Shown: positions 16,208 through 24,402 of the stretch, one piece after another
Position numbering within the stretch: position 1 is the first letter of the stretch
Layout: every line of letters begins with the position of its first letter
From: JAZLIL01 sp045617405
GTDB taxonomy: Bacteria; Bacillota; Clostridia; Lachnospirales; Lachnospiraceae
Assembly (NCBI GenBank): GCA_045617405.1
Contig: JAZLIL010000109.1
Location: 1 to 51,029, forward strand
DNA: 51,029 nucleotides
Reading direction: 5' to 3'
The notes under the pieces: generated by a model
Told to the model about the DNA's origin: nothing
What the model saw: the letters and a program-made list of their open reading frames with translations, nothing else
The model's database searches: none
Position numbers and translations under genes: made by a program

Positions 16208-17974
16208 ATGAAATCAGGATTTAATTTGCAAAAGAGGATTAGAATTATTGCAGCAGGCACATTGATGCTTGCTGCGGTTGCATTTTTATCATGTTCAGTC
16301 TTTGCAATTGCGGCAGAACGCTACGAACTTCTTTCACCGAGCGAAGTGATGGGCGAACAGTACGCGAGTGAGAGCACCTACAGTGTTGTACTTGTGAATC
16401 TGACCGACGGTGAAACAGTGTATTCCGACAATGCACTTGCACCGAGATCCACATCCGGAGTCGGAGATCTGATGTTCATTTATACGGCACTTTCCAATAC
16501 AGACGGAAGCGAGACGGTCACTGTTCTTAATGACGGACTTTTTGAACACGGAAGTGCGGTGAATGTCGATACACTTTTGAACACCTGGTACTACAGCAGG
16601 GATGCTGTCATCCGTGACGAGCTTGCCTCCTACATTGCCGGAAGCCCTGCGGATTATGTTGAACTCATGAACAGGAGTGCGAGAAGCCTTATGATGGTCA
16701 ATACGCATTTTTTAAATCTGGATTCAACTTACGACAGAATGCAGTACTCTACTGCTTTTGATGCCTATAAGGTAACATCAGAACTGCTTGGAAATGACAG
16801 ATTTCTCTCACTTCTTGAAGGACCTGTTTCTGAGATTTCCTATCTTCTGAACGGCTGTGATTCGAAGCTTTCCTTTATTGCCGATTCTTCTCTCATTGAG
16901 TCTCCCGCCCTTTCTTCGACTGATTACGAGGTTGTTTTTTCAATGACTTCATGGAATCCGGAAATGGGAGATAACGGCTTCTATGCTTATCGGGATTCTC
17001 TCGGAAAGGTTTTCCTTTCCGTAGTAATGGCTGCGCCTGCAGGCTTCAGTCCTGACAGAATCTCTGCGGTGGTACTTGACGGGATACGTACATCGGATGT
17101 CATTCTTGCCACTGCGGCCGACTCGAGTACATATTTTGATCCGGAAACTTCAGTCTACATTCCGACCGGGAGTAATGATGAGCGCTACAGATATATCCTG
17201 GGAACCGATTATTATCCCTATTCAACTCTGAATCCCGCACCCGGCTATGCTACGGAGGCGGAGGCTGCCAGAAATATGCGAACGGTCACTCTTCCCGTCT
17301 GGGTTATCGGTCCTGATGACACACGTGTTTCGTCAACCTACACAATCAGGATACATAAGAATCTTGTTCAGAATGTCAGAGCAATTTTCAATGAAATATA
17401 TGCCCTTGACTATAAATTCCCCATTAACTACATGGTTGGTTACCGCTATCGCCCCGTCGGCGGTTCAGGTCTCGTAATGCTCAATTATCAGTCGATTCAC
17501 AGTTTTGGCGCTGCTATTGACATCAATCCCGGTGATTACGATAACGATCTTTATCTCGGTTATCATCAGGATTTGCGTGACAAGTCGAACCCCTACTGCA
17601 TCACAGATGAGGTTATTGCAATCTTTGCAAAGTACGGTTGGTTCTGGGGCGGTGATTTTGCCATATGCTCCGACACCATGCACTTTCAGTATCTTGGCCT
17701 TGATTTCATGAAGTACGATTCCGCCGAGCCATTCCCGATTCTTCGTGCTGATGCTGCGAATATGAGCGGTGCCGTTATCACGAATCTGCAGCAGCGGCTT
17801 TCCAAGCTCGGATTCCTTCCATCAGAGGGGATTACGGGCGTTTACGATGATGATACGCAAGCTGCGGTCATGGCCTTCCAGAAGGAAAACAATTTTGAAC
17901 AAAACGGCGTAGTTGCCTACGAAGTGTGGGTGCGCCTGATAAATCTCACTCACGACATGAGTTATGTGTTCTAG
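16208..17974 (+). CDS. exported M15 (VanY/endolysin-type) peptidase with inactive S11 module and PG-binding domain
   Basis: A 588-residue exported protein; the first 35 residues are a signal peptide (basic start, hydrophobic core, AIA-AE cleavage region). Residues 45-270 resemble an S11 D-Ala-D-Ala carboxypeptidase fold (VVLVNLTDGETVYSDN; IAGSPADYVELMN; NTHFLNLD), but the SxxK nucleophile motif reads STSG and SxN reads SRD, so it is probably inactive. Residues about 390-505 are an M15 peptidase with ligands H431 (SIHSFGAAIDINP), D438 and H492 (DTMHFQYLG). A PG_binding_1 domain (LQQRLSKLGFL...VYDDDTQAAVMAFQ) ends the protein. It begins directly at the kinase stop codon and closes the run. It probably cleaves peptide stems of the cell wall, which could aid release or passage of the injection particle. 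Confidence 0.8.
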   Translation: MKSGFNLQKRIRIIAAGTLMLAAVAFLSCSVFAIAAERYELLSPSEVMGEQYASESTYSVVLVNLTDGETVYSDNALAPRSTSGVGDLMFIYTALSNTDGSETVTVLNDGLFEHGSAVNVDTLLNTWYYSRDAVIRDELASYIAGSPADYVELMNRSARSLMMVNTHFLNLDSTYDRMQYSTAFDAYKVTSELLGNDRFLSLLEGPVSEISYLLNGCDSKLSFIADSSLIESPALSSTDYEVVFSMTSWNPEMGDNGFYAYRDSLGKVFLSVVMAAPAGFSPDRISAVVLDGIRTSDVILATAADSSTYFDPETSVYIPTGSNDERYRYILGTDYYPYSTLNPAPGYATEAEAARNMRTVTLPVWVIGPDDTRVSSTYTIRIHKNLVQNVRAIFNEIYALDYKFPINYMVGYRYRPVGGSGLVMLNYQSIHSFGAAIDINPGDYDNDLYLGYHQDLRDKSNPYCITDEVIAIFAKYGWFWGGDFAICSDTMHFQYLGLDFMKYDSAEPFPILRADAANMSGAVITNLQQRLSKLGFLPSEGITGVYDDDTQAAVMAFQKENNFEQNGVVAYEVWVRLINLTHDMSYVF

Positions 17975-18168
17975 AATCTGATATCGGGTTTGATGTTGCC
18001 GTTTTGCAGATTATCAGCCGTAATAGTTCCCGAAGTATTCGACAGCTTCTTGACGCCTTCCAGCACTTCCATCAGGTTATCAGCCGTAATAGTTCCCGAA
18101 GTATTCGACAGGTTGCCTATATCAGGAAAACCCCGACCAAGTGGCCGGGGTTTTGTTAATCTGATATC
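17975..18168. repeat. two 35-bp direct repeats between convergent genes
   Basis: Identical 35-base copies lie at 18,011-18,045 and 18,077-18,111, a 66-base period. Because 66 is divisible by three, the - strand reads the same 13-residue phrase LSNTSGTITADNL twice in one frame. The stretch is also bounded by an 11-base direct repeat, AATCTGATATC, at 17,975-17,985 and 18,158-18,168. There is no start codon or ribosome site that would make it a gene. It looks like the remnant of a repeat-coding sequence or a small duplication. Confidence 0.7.
18127..18154. terminator. bidirectional terminator between the M15 peptidase gene and pfp
   Basis: AAAACCCCG (18,127-18,135) pairs with CGGGGTTTT (18,146-18,154) around a short CCA..TGG inner stem. 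A-run and T-run flank the stem, so it can stop transcription on both strands. It lies between two convergent genes. Confidence 0.88.
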
Positions 18169-19417
18169 AGATATCAAGAACGTAAGGATTAATTGCGTGT
18201 CTCGGAACACCTTCTACCATAAGAGGACTTGTCTCCTCAAGGATGAGAGGACGAGCATACCTGATGAACTCCTCCGTTACGAAATCATTCTCAGTGTCAA
18301 TCCAATCCATGGGAACGCTCTTAACTTCATTGGCAATCTTTGCAACAGGTGCTGTTTCAAAGCGAACATGGTAAATCTCACCGGGCTCTCTGATCATAAC
18401 GGCTGCAACACCTGTTTCGCCGTTGTCAGCTGCCTTGGCTGCCGTAGCACCGATTGTGAATGCTTCTTCAACATCGGTACCTGATGCGATGTGTGATGCT
18501 GCACGCTGGCATGTTGAAAACTCAATGCTTCTTGTCTTGATTCCAAGCTTGCCCTGAACGTAGTTTGCAAGGAAGAATGCGGTACCCGTGAGCTGCTTGT
18601 GACCAAAAGCGTCTGTCTGGGCTTCGTTAACATCGTCAAGCTCTGTTACATAGCGGCCGTCGGCAAGCTTGATTCCTTCAGATACACAAACATTTACAGC
18701 GTCCTTCTTCTCAAGAAGAGCCTTAATCTTCTCGATGAAACGGTCGATATCGAAAGGAACCTCGGGAAGGTAGATGAGGTCGGGACCGGGGTTGTCTTCG
18801 CCCTTTGCAAGAGCAGATGCACCTGTTAACCAGCCTGCGTCACGTCCCATAATCTCCATGATGGTAACCTGCTTCTTTTTGTAGGAGAGGCCGATAGCAT
18901 CGATGATGATTTCCTTAACTGTTGTTGCAACATACTTTGCTGCCGAACCGTATCCGGGTGAATGATCCGTAACCTGAAGGTCGTTGTCGATGGTCTTGAT
19001 AACACCGATGAACTTGATGTCATCGATTCCGCGTGACTTAGCGTACTCGGCAAGTCTGTGGATGGTGTCCATCGAATCATTTCCGCCTGCGTAGAAGAAG
19101 TACTTAATGTTGAGTTCGCGGCACTTCTTGATAATCTCTTCGTAGGTTTCTCTGCCTTCTTCAATCTTGGGAAGCTTAAATCTGCATGATCCAAGATAAG
19201 CTGAGGGTGTTCTCTTGAGCATTTCAAGATCAAGATCTGTCTTGATAGTTTCTTCCATGTCAAAGTACTTTCCGTCAAGGAAGCCCTGAATACCATGGAT
19301 CATTCCGTACACGTGTCTTGCGCCAAGCTGACGGCATGTCTTAAAAACGCCGGCAATGCTCGCGTTGATGACAGCAGTAGGTCCGCCTGACTGTCCGATG
19401 ATTGCATTTCCTTTCAT
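18167..19417 (-). CDS. pfp: pyrophosphate-dependent 6-phosphofructokinase
   Basis: A 416-residue glycolytic enzyme that phosphorylates fructose 6-phosphate using pyrophosphate, reversibly. The N-terminus (GQSGGPTAVINASI) is the phosphofructokinase nucleotide/PPi loop. Two positions set donor choice: the GGNDS motif carries Asp where ATP enzymes have Gly (GGDGS), and the VIKTIDND motif carries Lys where ATP enzymes have Gly (GTIDND). Both point to PPi use. EIMGRDAGWLTG and ...GGNDSMDT complete the substrate site. A longer frame opens at 19,486, but GGAGGAAAT directly precedes the ATG at 19,417. It has its own consensus promoter and shares a bidirectional terminator with the + strand run. Confidence 0.92.
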   Translation of the reverse strand: MKGNAIIGQSGGPTAVINASIAGVFKTCRQLGARHVYGMIHGIQGFLDGKYFDMEETIKTDLDLEMLKRTPSAYLGSCRFKLPKIEEGRETYEEIIKKCRELNIKYFFYAGGNDSMDTIHRLAEYAKSRGIDDIKFIGVIKTIDNDLQVTDHSPGYGSAAKYVATTVKEIIIDAIGLSYKKKQVTIMEIMGRDAGWLTGASALAKGEDNPGPDLIYLPEVPFDIDRFIEKIKALLEKKDAVNVCVSEGIKLADGRYVTELDDVNEAQTDAFGHKQLTGTAFFLANYVQGKLGIKTRSIEFSTCQRAASHIASGTDVEEAFTIGATAAKAADNGETGVAAVMIREPGEIYHVRFETAPVAKIANEVKSVPMDWIDTENDFVTEEFIRYARPLILEETSPLMVEGVPRHAINPYVLDI

Positions 19418-19488
19418 TACATTTCCTCCGATTCTTACATTAATGTGTTCACACGTTGCATAATAGGGCAAACGCCCAAAACACACTA

Positions 19489-19517
19489 ATTATAGGAGCA
19501 AAACAAATGCGTGTCAA
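19489..19517 (-). promoter_or_regulatory. consensus sigma-A promoter of pfp
   Basis: Reading the - strand, TTGACA (19,517-19,512) and TATAAT (19,494-19,489) are both perfect and 17 bases apart. Transcription would begin near 19,482, leaving a 65-base leader that contains a small GGGC-GTTT-GCCC hairpin before the ribosome site. Confidence 0.88.
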
Positions 19518-19534
19518 GGTGGACAGGTGAAAAA

Positions 19535-20530
19535 CTATTCCATGCCAAAGAGCTTGGAGATAGGTGATTCCCTGTCGAGGATAACTGTCTTGTTCTTTCC
19601 GACCATTGAAGCCTTCAGGGCATCGAGCTCAAGTGTGAAGGTGTAGAAGTCGGCCTTGTCGGGATCGTTGTAGGCCTCTGAAAGGATTCGCATGTACTCT
19701 GCCTCACCTTCCGCCTCAAGCTGTGCTGCCTGGGCATTGGCCTCAGAGAGGAGAATTGTAACCTGCTTGTCGGCTTCTGCCTTAATCCTGGTGGCTGTAG
19801 CTTCACCCTGTGCGGAGTAGATAGCTGCAAAGTTGTTACGCTCTGAAATCATACGCTGATAAACGGCTGACTTGTTCTCGTCGGGAAGGTCAAGATGCTT
19901 TGTCTCGATCTTTATAAGCCTGATGCCGTAGGCATCGAGTGAATTGCCGATAGCTTCGAAGATGGTTTCAACGAGCTCACCGCCGCGCGCAGTAATGACT
20001 TCGCTCTGCGACATACGTGATATTGTACTCTTGATGGAGTTGTAAACGACGTTCTGGATTCTGTTCTCTGCAATGGCAATCTGGTAATTGAGAGTCTGAA
20101 CGAAGAGAAGGGGATCCGTGATTTCCCAGAGAACAAAGCTGTCTACGATCATTGTCTGTTTGTCTCTTGTGATTACATCCGAAGCGGCGAGGTCATAGAG
20201 AAGGACTGTCTTCGGAAGTGTCTCGGCAGTCTGGATGACAGGAACCTTGAAGCTCAGACCTGCTTCACTTCTGATGTCGGTGACACGGCCGAATTCTTTG
20301 ATGAGTGTGTACTCGTTCTCACGTGTGATAACGATTGAGTCGGCTGCGGCAATAAGAGCGGCAATGACAATGATGAGAATCAGAATGATTCCGAAGGTGC
20401 CTTTGCCGAAATGCTTCTTTGCTTTTGCCTTTCCGTATGCGGGACCTTCTGCGTTGCCGTAGTTGCCGCTGCCGGTCGATGTATCCCTGTATGTACCGTC
20501 CTGTGCTGTTTCATTGAAATTGCTATTCAT
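19535..20530 (-). CDS. hflC: HflC-like band 7/SPFH membrane protein
   Basis: A 331-residue SPFH-family protein. About 45 polar residues precede one membrane segment (GIILILIIVIAALIAAADSI), then ENEYTLIKEFGRV begins the band 7 domain. A long helical, charged region (IKAEADKQVTILLSEANAQAAQLEAEGEAEYMRIL) follows, the coiled coil typical of HflC. HflK and HflC form a membrane complex that regulates FtsH protease in other bacteria. A GTG at 20,539 opens the frame, but AGGAGG lies 8 bases before the ATG at 20,530, which is preferred. It overlaps hflK by 8 bases (ATGAATAG). No terminator is evident before the pfp promoter. Confidence 0.85.
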   Translation of the reverse strand: MNSNFNETAQDGTYRDTSTGSGNYGNAEGPAYGKAKAKKHFGKGTFGIILILIIVIAALIAAADSIVITRENEYTLIKEFGRVTDIRSEAGLSFKVPVIQTAETLPKTVLLYDLAASDVITRDKQTMIVDSFVLWEITDPLLFVQTLNYQIAIAENRIQNVVYNSIKSTISRMSQSEVITARGGELVETIFEAIGNSLDAYGIRLIKIETKHLDLPDENKSAVYQRMISERNNFAAIYSAQGEATATRIKAEADKQVTILLSEANAQAAQLEAEGEAEYMRILSEAYNDPDKADFYTFTLELDALKASMVGKNKTVILDRESPISKLFGME

Positions 20531-21494
20531 TACCCTCACCTCCTGTTATGTTATCTTTCGAAGAAGCCGTGAATGATTCAAGAGGGTACACTGTCTGAAG
20601 CTGTCCGTCCGAGCCGTCGATGATGACCTTAAGACCGGGAAGAACATCCTGCATTGTCTCGTAGAACATTCTCTGCTTAGTGATGAGAGGATAGTTTTTG
20701 TACTCGGTGTAAAGAGAGTTGAAACGTGCAACCTGGCCGTTAGCTTCGTTGATTCTTGATTGCTTTGCCGCCTCTGCGTCAAACACGATTTTGTTGGCCT
20801 TTGCCTCTGCTGCGGGGATTTTCTCGTTCTTGTACTGCTCTGCGTTGTATTCAGCTGTCTCTGCATTCTGCTTTGCGGATTCGACATCCATAAATGCCTG
20901 CATTACTTCCTGTGTCGGGGGCTCCGAATCCTGTATTGTAACATTTACAAGCTGAATACCTATATCAAGATCTGCTAGCATTTCCGTGATGTCCTGGTTG
21001 ATGGCCTCCTGAATCTGGAGCTTTCCTGTTGTGATGACATCGTCGACGGTGTGAAGTCCGATCTGGTCACGGATTTTTGACTGGAACAGATTCTTGCAGA
21101 CAACCTTGTAGTTCTGTGTTGCAAAAAGAGCCTTTTCGGGGTCGACAACCTGATACTCAACGTAGAAATCCACGTTTACGATGTTGTTGTCGCTTGTGAG
21201 CATGAGAGACTCGTCCTCGATACTCATGTTGGTCAGCTCATCGTAGCCTATTGCAAGACCCTGAATGGTCGTGTCGACCAGAGTTACCTGCTGAACAAAG
21301 GGAATCTTCAGGTGAAGGCCCGCTTCTCTTTCGGTGTGTGCGATTCCGAAGGTTGTTACAACTGCCTGCTGCTGTTCATTGATGGTGTAGTAGCAGCCTG
21401 ACAGAAGAGCAACGGCAACGATAGCAATGATTACTACTGCCGCAACAGTCTTAACCACCTTCGGTTTGAAACTGATGTTTTGGATTTTTGCCAT
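20523..21494 (-). CDS. hflK: HflK-like band 7/SPFH membrane protein
   Basis: A 323-residue partner of HflC: a short cytoplasmic start, one membrane segment (TVAAVVIIAIVAVALLSGC), then the SPFH domain opening INEQQQAVVTTFG. The glutamate/alanine/lysine-rich helix (SAKQNAETAEYNAEQYKNEKIPAAEAKANKIV region) is the coiled coil used in ring assembly. It is shorter than proteobacterial HflK and lacks the glycine-rich N-terminus. AAGGAGGAAG precedes the ATG at 21,494, so the longer frame from 21,533, which runs into the previous gene, is rejected. The downstream overlap with hflC indicates stoichiometric production. Confidence 0.83.
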   Translation of the reverse strand: MAKIQNISFKPKVVKTVAAVVIIAIVAVALLSGCYYTINEQQQAVVTTFGIAHTEREAGLHLKIPFVQQVTLVDTTIQGLAIGYDELTNMSIEDESLMLTSDNNIVNVDFYVEYQVVDPEKALFATQNYKVVCKNLFQSKIRDQIGLHTVDDVITTGKLQIQEAINQDITEMLADLDIGIQLVNVTIQDSEPPTQEVMQAFMDVESAKQNAETAEYNAEQYKNEKIPAAEAKANKIVFDAEAAKQSRINEANGQVARFNSLYTEYKNYPLITKQRMFYETMQDVLPGLKVIIDGSDGQLQTVYPLESFTASSKDNITGGEGNE

Positions 21495-21510
21495 TTCTTC
21501 CTCCTTATTT

Positions 21511-23124
21511 TTAGCCGGGAAAACTAAAGACATCGTCTTCGTCGCCGTCGCCCACCTCTATTGTGAAGGTGCTGTATTCGCTTCCGTCAACGTAGAAGGA
21601 AATGTCATAGATGCCCGGGATCTTTCCTACTGTAAGTGACCCGTTGCGTATCGTACCTGCATACGTGTCGTTAAGATACACCTCCGCGCCGTCGTGCGCA
21701 AAGTTAAAGGTCATCCTATGGTTCCCATTATTGCCGCGCGTGGATGGAGGCGCGGTGCTTTCACCTTTTTTGCCGGAATTTTCACTGTTAATACTGTCTG
21801 AAGATGAAGAACTTCCTTTCTCAGGTTCGGACGGTGCCGGGATTTTTGCGGCTGTTTCGCCTCCGGATGGTGCGGAACTGTCATTACTGTCGTTTGTTAC
21901 GCCTCTGCTAACGTAGATGTTCGGTTTGTTGCTGCTTGTGTGTTCGCCGTAGGGATTCTCGTCGGCAGGGTCTTCATATTCCCCGTCACTGCCGTAGAAG
22001 TAGTCGTAATCATCATCGTCGTCGTAGTCGTTAGTTGAGAAGAAACCGGCAAAGGGGTCGACGGAGAGAGAAATGCTGACGGTAGTGTCGGCATTTGCAA
22101 TGGAAACCGTGCCTTCGTAGTCGATGTAATCCTCTGCGGATATGAGAAGCTCATGGTCGCCGTAAGTAATACGGATGTCATTGGGATTCTCGAAGTACAT
22201 GCCGTCGATAAAGATGTCAGCGTCAGAAGGAGAGACGTTCAGATGCAGGTTGCCGTGAGGCAGTGCAACACTTGCGTATTTAAAGAGGTTGAGTGTTGTG
22301 CTCTTCCCACGGTTAATGATAACGCTCTCATTTACTTCAACGGGACCGTCGACGATGATGATGTCGTAGCGACCCTCAGGAAGCACAAGCTCCATACCGG
22401 GCGTTACGGGTGTGTACTTTTCAAGATCATAATAGAGGCGGCAGTCAATGAAATCCTCGTCATTAAGAAGAGAAAGTGTGCCGTGACCGCGAGTCACCTC
22501 GATGGAATACATGTAGTTGCCGACACCGCAGATTGTCAGAACGTCATCAGTGGAAATGTCATCGAGTGAGATGGGGGTGCCGTCCGAAAATACGTGAAGA
22601 CTGTCATCGTAGCGGTAGATGCTGCCGGAGAGCGTAATCTTCCTGAGGTCTTTGTCGATGGCCGTTTTTGTTACGCGCCTAAAGCACCAGATGCGGTCGG
22701 AAAGAGTCATGGACGAAAGAGTTCCATCCTCGGAATTGTAGCTTACGGAACAGTAGAGTCCTGGGCGAAGAAGCGCAGTTGAGATAATTTTTCCGTAGCT
22801 GTTGCGAACGTCGCTTCCGGGGGTGTAGCGGAGCATCAGGGTGGTTCCTGTCTCCACACCAAAAAGCGTTATACCGGAAGAGGCACGGTCAATATCCTCT
22901 ATAAGAAAAACTCCGTAAGGGGAGAGGAATTCATCGGTTTCCGGGCTATCAACGGAATCCCAAGAAGCGGCCTCACTTTCCGAAACGACTGATTTCCGGT
23001 TGCCGAAAAGAGACGTGCCCCTCATTGAAATAAGTGCTGAAATAACAATCACGAGCAGAAAAGCTAAAGCTGACGCGGCTGCTATAAGTGTCCGTTTTCT
23101 GTTGTTCATGGGAGTTTTCTCCAT
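21511..23124 (-). CDS. membrane-anchored PEGA-domain protein
   Basis: A 537-residue protein with one N-terminal membrane segment (LIAAASALAFLLVIVISALI) and an extracellular remainder. Residues about 290-345 are a PEGA domain (HLNVSPSDADIFIDGMYFEN...YGDHELLISAEDY), and a second, weaker copy lies at the C-terminus (GAEVYLNDTYAGTI...IPGIYDISFYVDG). Between them is an acidic Asp/Tyr run (about 365-395) and a Ser/Pro/Glu-rich low-complexity linker. PEGA domains are beta-sandwiches in surface proteins and sensors; there is no catalytic motif. It starts two bases after the CCA-adding enzyme stop and runs 16 bases before hflK. Role unknown; wall or S-layer contact is plausible. Confidence 0.72.
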   Translation of the reverse strand: MEKTPMNNRKRTLIAAASALAFLLVIVISALISMRGTSLFGNRKSVVSESEAASWDSVDSPETDEFLSPYGVFLIEDIDRASSGITLFGVETGTTLMLRYTPGSDVRNSYGKIISTALLRPGLYCSVSYNSEDGTLSSMTLSDRIWCFRRVTKTAIDKDLRKITLSGSIYRYDDSLHVFSDGTPISLDDISTDDVLTICGVGNYMYSIEVTRGHGTLSLLNDEDFIDCRLYYDLEKYTPVTPGMELVLPEGRYDIIIVDGPVEVNESVIINRGKSTTLNLFKYASVALPHGNLHLNVSPSDADIFIDGMYFENPNDIRITYGDHELLISAEDYIDYEGTVSIANADTTVSISLSVDPFAGFFSTNDYDDDDDYDYFYGSDGEYEDPADENPYGEHTSSNKPNIYVSRGVTNDSNDSSAPSGGETAAKIPAPSEPEKGSSSSSDSINSENSGKKGESTAPPSTRGNNGNHRMTFNFAHDGAEVYLNDTYAGTIRNGSLTVGKIPGIYDISFYVDGSEYSTFTIEVGDGDEDDVFSFPG

Positions 23125-23126
23125 AG

Positions 23127-24374
23127 TTAATTCCTCTTTAAATTTCCTGCGTAAAGAATGGCGGTGGCCATTCCGAGGAGACAGGGCTTGTCATTCATCT
23201 CGGGATTTTCAAGAACCTTGAGAAGAAGCTTCTCAAGGGTATCACCGATTTCGAGGCCAGGTTTAAATCCTAGTTTAATCAGATCGCGTCCGTTCACGCT
23301 CAGATTCTTCAGGCTGAGGCAGTCGCCTCTTTCAATAATGGCGTTGAATTGTGTTCTGGCTTTGCGAAGTTCAATCAGGGCTGTTTCCGAAATGTGTGAC
23401 ATGCCGAGCATGTGGGCTTCCTTAATGTCGAAAAGATCAGGCATGAGGTCGGGGCCGATGTTGTGGGCAAGTAAGCGCATCTTAGCATCCGTAATTCCGG
23501 TAACCGTTGCACTCATATTGGAAACGAGGCGTCCTACAATCCTTGTTGTGTCATTGTCAAATTTCAGGCGATGGAGGATAAGCGAGACTTCGCGGTTTTC
23601 CTCGTTTAGATCGTGAAGGAGCAGTGCCCATCGTATCGGGGCGGAAACAGGCGAGGACTTAATGCATGAAATGCAGTGCGTACTTCCGTCGTATTCCGGA
23701 AGAACGGCTTTGGTCACGCCCATTCTGCTCGCAAGAATCAGCTTCTCCGGATGTTCGGACAAAATAAGATTTGTCAGCTCTTCACGGATTCTCTCAGAGC
23801 TTATGTTTTTCAGAGTCGATGCTTTCAGAGCCGCAGCATCAAGCGTCTCATCATCGATTGAAAAACCGAAGCGCGCGGAAAAGCGAAATGCCCGCAGTAT
23901 TCTGAGAGCGTCCTCGGAGAAACGCTGTAGGGGATCGCCTACGCAGCGGATTATGCCGGCTTTAAGATCTTCCGTTCCGTCAAAAAGGTCAACAAGACCG
24001 CGTTCATCGTTATATGCCATTGCGTTTATGGTAAAATCCCGTCTCTTGAGGTCCTCTTCGAGGGAGGCGGTGAATTCAACGCTTGAAGGGTGACGGTTAT
24101 CCTCATAGGCACCGTCGAGTCTGTACGTTGTAACTTCGTAGTTTGTTTTGTTCAGCCTGACGGTAACGGTACCGTGTTTGATACCTGTGTCAATCGTGGC
24201 TTTAAAGAGCGATTTTATGTCTGCGGGGAGAGCGTTTGTAGTAATGTCCCAATCCTTCGGCTTGAGTCCGAGTATTTTATCGCGCACACATCCGCCGACG
24301 GCAAATGCCTCAAAACCGGCGCTTTCAAGGATATTAATTATTGATTTAACTTCAGAAGGCATATCAATCTTCAT
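23127..24374 (-). CDS. cca: CCA tRNA nucleotidyltransferase
   Basis: A 415-residue enzyme that adds or repairs the 3' CCA of tRNAs. The polymerase-beta-like head is clear: GGCVRD (residues 27-32), then KDWDITT with metal ligands D41 and D43, then FTASLEEDLKRRDFTINAMAY, and RILRAFRFSARFGFSI with ISSERIREEL. The C-terminal half is a weakly conserved HD-like helical region (LLHDLNEENR). The length is normal for the bacterial family. GGAGAA lies 5 bases before the ATG. It is the second gene of a - strand run that starts with the GLUG-repeat protein and continues through the PEGA protein to hflKC. Confidence 0.9.
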   Translation of the reverse strand: MKIDMPSEVKSIINILESAGFEAFAVGGCVRDKILGLKPKDWDITTNALPADIKSLFKATIDTGIKHGTVTVRLNKTNYEVTTYRLDGAYEDNRHPSSVEFTASLEEDLKRRDFTINAMAYNDERGLVDLFDGTEDLKAGIIRCVGDPLQRFSEDALRILRAFRFSARFGFSIDDETLDAAALKASTLKNISSERIREELTNLILSEHPEKLILASRMGVTKAVLPEYDGSTHCISCIKSSPVSAPIRWALLLHDLNEENREVSLILHRLKFDNDTTRIVGRLVSNMSATVTGITDAKMRLLAHNIGPDLMPDLFDIKEAHMLGMSHISETALIELRKARTQFNAIIERGDCLSLKNLSVNGRDLIKLGFKPGLEIGDTLEKLLLKVLENPEMNDKPCLLGMATAILYAGNLKRN

Positions 24375-24402
24375 TGATTTCTCCGTAACTTGCGCTCATC
24401 TT

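Noticed and set aside
18011..18111. Possible CRISPR array from the two 35-bp repeats
   Set aside because: Only two copies, a single 31-base spacer, and no cas genes in the window.
17971..18210. 79-codon - strand frame carrying LSNTSGTITADNL twice
   Set aside because: Its start lies inside pfp, it crosses a strong terminator and has no ribosome site. The repeat itself is reported; a gene is not.
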